From: Altererythrobacter sp. H2
GTDB taxonomy: Bacteria > Pseudomonadota > Alphaproteobacteria > Sphingomonadales > Sphingomonadaceae
Assembly: GCF_035319885.1 (NCBI RefSeq)
Contig: NZ_CP141285.1
Span: 2,418,001 to 2,482,000, forward strand
Reading direction: 5' to 3'
Length of the DNA: 64,000 bases
Position 1 is the first letter of the stretch. Each line of letters opens with the position of its first letter. Made by a program: the position numbers and the translations under genes. Shown here piece after piece: positions 60,842-64,000 of the stretch. Below the pieces are notes generated by a model. The model did not search any database, was not told where the DNA came from, and saw only the letters and a list, made by a program, of their open reading frames with translations.

Positions 60842-62242
60842 TCAGGCTGCCCGCGGCAAGCTCAGCTTGACCAGCAGGCCGCCAAGATCCTCGCTCTCGC
60901 CCAGCGAAACCTCCCCCCCGTAGATTTCCGCCACGTCCCGCACGATCGCCAGGCCGAGGCCCGTTCCGGGCTTGCCGGTATCGAGCCGCGCGCCGCGATC
61001 AAAGATCCGCGGCCATTCCGCTGCCGGAATACCGGTTCCGTCGTCCTCGACCCAGATCACGCACTGTTCCGCCTCGCGCTCGGCGTCGACCGTCACAAAC
61101 ACGCTGCCGCCGCCATATTTGGCGGCATTTTCAATCAGGTTACCCAGGATCTCGTCCAGATCCTGCCGTTCGATCGCGACTTTCGCGGCGCGGTTACCGT
61201 CAATGTCGAACCGGACATCGGGATAGAGCCGCTCGACCGCACGCCGCACGCCCTCTGCGCTGTCGCACACCGGGGTGCTGGCCAGGCCAACCGCGCGCCG
61301 CCCCACGGCCCGCGCCCGTGCCAGATGGTGCTCCACATGGCGCTGCATGGTCCGGGCCTCGCGGATCACCGTTTCCGCCAGATCGGGCGCATGGGCGGTG
61401 GCCGCATTGGTGACCACGGTCAGCGGAGTCTTGAGCGCGTGGGCCAGATTGCCGGCATGGGTCCGGGCTTCCTCCGCCTGCTGTTCCGAATGGGCCAGAA
61501 GCATGTTGAGTTCCTGCACCAGCGGCTGCACTTCCAGCGGCAGGGGATCAGTCACCCGGTTGGTTCCGGTGGTGCGGATGCGCTGGATTGCCGCCCGCAC
61601 GCGCCGCAGGGGACGCAGGCCATACCAGCTCTGCAGGGTGGCCATCAGAAACAGCCCCAGACCCAGAACGATAAAGCTCCACAGCAGGATGTTGCGGATC
61701 TGCGCCTGCTGCGCCTGGCGTTCTCCGGTGGCGGAGGCAACGGCGAAGGTCCAGCGCGTCTCGCTGTCAGGCAGGATCACGGTGCGCTCGACCACCCGCA
61801 AAGGCTCGCCCGGGAACTGGTTACTGTCGTAATAGTGGGGATCGTTGTCGACATGGTCGCCCTGAACACGGAGCGTGCGATCCCACAGGCTGCGCGAGGG
61901 CCAGGAATCGTGCCCGGCGCCGTCGATCTGCCAGTAGAGCCCACTGTTCGGTTCAAGGAACCGCTGGTCGCCCAGCGCGCGGTAGAACAGCACCTCTCCG
62001 TCCTGCCCGATCTCGGCCGAGGCGATCATGGCGGTAAGCATGTATTCGAGCTGGTCGTCGAAATTGCGCTGGACCAGGTTGCTGAGGGCCCGGTCCAGCG
62101 CGAAGCCGCCGGCCAGCAGGAGGACGAGAATCCAGCCCGCCGCGATCATCATCATCCGGCGCGAAAGGCTGCCGGTATGCGGCGTGCCCCCGATGGGCGG
62201 GGTGTCGGATGCCCCTGCGGAATTCTCGGCCGGGGCGCTCAC
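60842..62242 (-). CDS. PhoQ-like sensor histidine kinase
   Basis: The 466-residue membrane kinase has two helices, at about residues 30-50 and 185-205, flanking a periplasmic domain of about 130 residues. The cytoplasmic part has the phosphoacceptor histidine in LAHALKTPLTVV, NLIENAAKYGG (N box), VEDDGTGIP (G1) and GTGLGLAIVRD (G2). The ALKTPL motif is typical of PhoQ-related kinases. The GTG at 62242 follows TGAGGGTGAT. It lies eight bases after the response-regulator stop. Confidence 0.92.
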   Translation of the reverse strand: MSAPAENSAGASDTPPIGGTPHTGSLSRRMMMIAAGWILVLLLAGGFALDRALSNLVQRNFDDQLEYMLTAMIASAEIGQDGEVLFYRALGDQRFLEPNSGLYWQIDGAGHDSWPSRSLWDRTLRVQGDHVDNDPHYYDSNQFPGEPLRVVERTVILPDSETRWTFAVASATGERQAQQAQIRNILLWSFIVLGLGLFLMATLQSWYGLRPLRRVRAAIQRIRTTGTNRVTDPLPLEVQPLVQELNMLLAHSEQQAEEARTHAGNLAHALKTPLTVVTNAATAHAPDLAETVIREARTMQRHVEHHLARARAVGRRAVGLASTPVCDSAEGVRRAVERLYPDVRFDIDGNRAAKVAIERQDLDEILGNLIENAAKYGGGSVFVTVDAEREAEQCVIWVEDDGTGIPAAEWPRIFDRGARLDTGKPGTGLGLAIVRDVAEIYGGEVSLGESEDLGGLLVKLSLPRAA

Positions 62243-62249
62243 ATCACCC

Positions 62250-62927
62250 TCAGCCGCGCGTGCCTTCGGCCGGATCGTCGAGGCTGTAGCCCAGGCCGCG
62301 GATGGTGGTAATCACATCGGCTCCCAGCTTTTTCCGGATGCGCGTTACGAAGACTTCGATCGTATTCGAATCACGGTCGAAATCCTGATCGTAAATGTGC
62401 TCGATCAGCTCGGTCCGGCTGACCACCTTGCCCTTGTGGTGCATCAGGTAGCTGAGCAGCTTGTATTCCTGCGCAGTCAGCTTGACCGGCTCGCCGTTCA
62501 GGGTGACCCGGCCGGAGCGGGTATCGAGCCGCACGTCGCCAGCGGTCATTTCGGCAGAGGTGTTGCCGGAAGCGCGGCGGATCAGCGCCCGCAGGCGGGC
62601 GATCAGCTCTTCCGTGCGGAACGGCTTGGCCAGGTAGTCGTCAGCACCGGCATCAAGGCCGGCCACTTTGTCGGACCAGGAATCGCGCGCAGTCAGCACC
62701 AGCACGGGAAACTTGCGGCCTTCCTTGCGCCACATGCCGAGCACGGTCAGCCCGTCGATCTCCGGCAGGCCGAGGTCGAGGATCACCGCATCATATTCTT
62801 CGGTCGAGCCCATGAAGTGGCCGTCTTCGCCATCGGTCGAAAGATCGACCGCATAGCCGGTCTGTTCAAGCGTGGACTTGAGCTGTTTGCCGAGTGTTGG
62901 TTCATCCTCAACGATCAGGATACGCAT
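62250..62927 (-). CDS. PhoP-like OmpR-family response regulator
   Basis: The 225-residue protein has a receiver domain with phosphoacceptor Asp51 (AVILDLGLP), the threonine in LTARDSW and the lysine in DYLAKPF. A C-terminal winged helix follows with LTAQEYKLLSYLMHHKGKVVSRTELI (read in two parts) and FVTRIRKKLGADVI. It should activate or repress genes when phosphorylated by the downstream-encoded PhoQ-like kinase. Confidence 0.94.
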   Translation of the reverse strand: MRILIVEDEPTLGKQLKSTLEQTGYAVDLSTDGEDGHFMGSTEEYDAVILDLGLPEIDGLTVLGMWRKEGRKFPVLVLTARDSWSDKVAGLDAGADDYLAKPFRTEELIARLRALIRRASGNTSAEMTAGDVRLDTRSGRVTLNGEPVKLTAQEYKLLSYLMHHKGKVVSRTELIEHIYDQDFDRDSNTIEVFVTRIRKKLGADVITTIRGLGYSLDDPAEGTRG

Positions 62928-63035
62928 CGATGCTGGCTCCCCTGTGGTGCCGATGATTAAGGTTGCTCCTAAGTGGTCGCTTGAAGGAATGGCGTCAACA
63001 CGGCCGACATCTGCTGCCCCCGCCTATTCGCGATG

Positions 63036-63341
63036 CTATTGGGTGCGCCGAAGCACCCGACCGGTGCGCGCATCGACATCGACGAACAGCACCCGCCCCT
63101 GACGGATGAACTTGAGGCGATAGGCCATTGCGGTGGCATCGTAGGCGAACCCCAGATATTCCGAACCGCGCATCGTCGGCAGGATACGCGCCTCGATCTC
63201 GCGCGAACGCAAGATGTTGCCCGCCTGCATTTCCTTGCGCGCCTCACCCTGATCAGAGCGCGGCTGGGCCAGTGCAGGTGCGGCCACGCCGGTAAACACA
63301 AGCGCACCGGCCAGACAGGGGAGGATGAGCTTTTGCATCAT
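63036..63341 (-). CDS. Small secreted PepSY-like protein
   Basis: The 101-residue product has a signal peptide (LILPCLAGALVFTGVAAPALA). A single small domain follows, ending MAYRLKFIRQGRVLFVDVDA then RTGRVLR, which is the strand pattern of PepSY domains. AGGAAAGC precedes the ATGs at 63341 and 63338. It lies just upstream of the PhoP-like gene in the same direction, so it may modulate the PhoQ-like sensor; this is inferred only from position. Confidence 0.75.
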   Translation of the reverse strand: MMQKLILPCLAGALVFTGVAAPALAQPRSDQGEARKEMQAGNILRSREIEARILPTMRGSEYLGFAYDATAMAYRLKFIRQGRVLFVDVDARTGRVLRRTQ

Positions 63342-63376
63342 GCTTTCCTGCCTAGGCCTGAGGCATTGAACAAGTT

Positions 63377-63404
63377 CTGAATGCTGCGGTTGCCGCCCAT
63401 TCAG
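63377..63404. terminator. Hairpin after the SIMPL-domain gene
   Basis: CTGAATG (63377-63383) pairs with CATTCAG (63398-63404), and inside it GCGG pairs with CCGC around TTG. It lies just past the SIMPL-gene stop on the minus strand. There is no clear T-run, so it could be a weak terminator or a processing hairpin. Confidence 0.5.
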
Positions 63405-63421
63405 GTTTGACGCACTTAATA

Positions 63422-64000
63422 TTAACGTGTCATTTCATAGGTGACTGATACGCTGACGGACGTCCCCACCAGACCGGGCTCCACCGGAGTGGGCGCGGAG
63501 GAAGCTTCCATCGCCTGCGCGCGCATATAGGGCACAGGCATTCCGCCCTGCATGGATTCGCTGATCTTGAGCACCCTCACGCCCGTATAGCCGCTCCATT
63601 CGGCATATTGCCGCGCCATCGCCCCGGCCTTTTCCACGGCTGCCTTGCGAGCCTGCGCCTGGGCGGCCGTGTCATCCTCGATCGAGAAGCTGGGGCCCGA
63701 CAGATCGGTCGCCCCGGCTGCGACCAGCGCATCCAGTATCCGCCCGGTTTCGTCCACCTTGCGCAAGGTTACACTCACCCGGTTGGACGCCTGATAACCG
63801 CGGAATACCTGACGCTGGCCGTTGTAATCGTAAGCCGCGTTGAGATTGATCCCGGTGGTCTGCACATCGTCTGCGGCAATTCCGAGCGAGCGGATGCGCT
63901 GGACAACGCGCGCCATCTGTTCGGCATTCAGCCGCATGGCCTCGACTGCCGTGGCGGCTTCGGTCGTCACCCCTGCGCCGACCTCAACCAGATCGGGCCG
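63422..64000 (-). CDS. SIMPL-domain (DUF541) protein, N-terminus cut by window end
   Basis: The visible 192 residues begin RPDLVEVGAGVTTEAATAVEAM. They include VVQRIRSLGIAADDVQTTGI and end TSVSVSVTYEMTR, all typical of SIMPL-domain (DUF541) proteins. These are exported, and the family is linked to envelope stress, but its activity is not settled. The reading frame stays open through base 64000, so the signal peptide and start lie outside. Confidence 0.9.
   Translation of the reverse strand, partial: RPDLVEVGAGVTTEAATAVEAMRLNAEQMARVVQRIRSLGIAADDVQTTGINLNAAYDYNGQRQVFRGYQASNRVSVTLRKVDETGRILDALVAAGATDLSGPSFSIEDDTAAQAQARKAAVEKAGAMARQYAEWSGYTGVRVLKISESMQGGMPVPYMRAQAMEASSAPTPVEPGLVGTSVSVSVTYEMTR

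Noticed and set aside
60548-62311. A 587-codon open frame antisense to the PhoQ-like kinase
   Set aside because: No recognisable domains; it overlaps three genes with clear motifs.
63416-63425. TTAATATTAA palindrome as a regulatory site
   Set aside because: It overlaps the SIMPL-gene stop codon and is short; no other support.

Overview
This window is GC-rich chromosomal DNA with dense, short-spaced and often overlapping genes (many ATGA or GTGA stop/start overlaps) and frequent GTG or TTG starts. The gene set points to an alphaproteobacterium, most likely a sphingomonad such as an Erythrobacteraceae member. It includes an NDUFS4-type complex I accessory subunit, hemC-hemD followed by a HemX/mitofilin-like gene and divergent from tsaD-gpsA, glutaryl-CoA dehydrogenase, CopA/CopB/CopC, and a REP-like element whose translation (VSTSLGTTG) I associate with sphingomonads. 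The taxonomic call is inference from gene content. I see no rRNA, phage, IS or CRISPR, and no gene-free stretch longer than about 230 bases.

Layout. 1-3.5 kb: a cut-off 3' gene end, dsbD, and a UbiH-type hydroxylase. 3.5-11.1 kb: heme genes (hemX-like, hemD, hemC) divergent from tsaD-gpsA-flippase, then an OmpA-like protein and two small membrane proteins. 11.1-16 kb: glutaryl-CoA dehydrogenase, maleylacetoacetate isomerase and fumarylacetoacetase (end of tyrosine catabolism), an Lrp regulator with a three-copy direct repeat at its start codon, and a quinone oxidoreductase. 16-22.2 kb: a sulfide/persulfide-handling locus. Here persulfide dioxygenase, a split YeeE pair with a DUF2892 protein between the halves, type II SQR and a SulP transporter run on the minus strand, divergent from a 1-Cys peroxiredoxin and a BigR/SqrR-like ArsR repressor without any cysteine. 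22.2-28.7 kb: four signalling genes (two kinases, two response regulators) divergent from three exported proteins. 28.7-35 kb: aroQ, accBC, a lipoprotein, an Lrp regulator, a degenerate histidine kinase and a WalW-like deacetylase. 35.0-35.3 kb: tRNA-Ile(CAT) and tRNA-Pro(TGG) separated by two tandem hairpin repeats. 35.3-40.1 kb: a copper locus (copA-copB-copC divergent from csoR, a glutaredoxin-MauE fusion and an acidic lipoprotein) with a CsoR-type operator. 40.1-51.9 kb: housekeeping genes (M28 peptidase, ettA, DUF885 peptidase, dapA, slt, greB, a porin-like barrel, rlmN, MOSC). 52-56.4 kb: a glycine-zipper protein, then SDR, cytochrome b and a molybdopterin oxidoreductase in one coupled operon, then DUF1801, an unknown secreted protein and NDUFS4. 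56.4-64 kb: hrpB, polyprenyl diphosphate synthase, chorismate mutase, a PilZ protein, a PhoPQ-like pair with a PepSY-like protein, and a SIMPL protein cut by the window end.

The two most coherent adaptive systems are the sulfide/persulfide locus and the copper locus. Both have a divergent regulator and a dyad between the two transcription units. The most unusual point is that the ArsR protein in the sulfur locus cannot use the dithiol chemistry known for BigR and SqrR.
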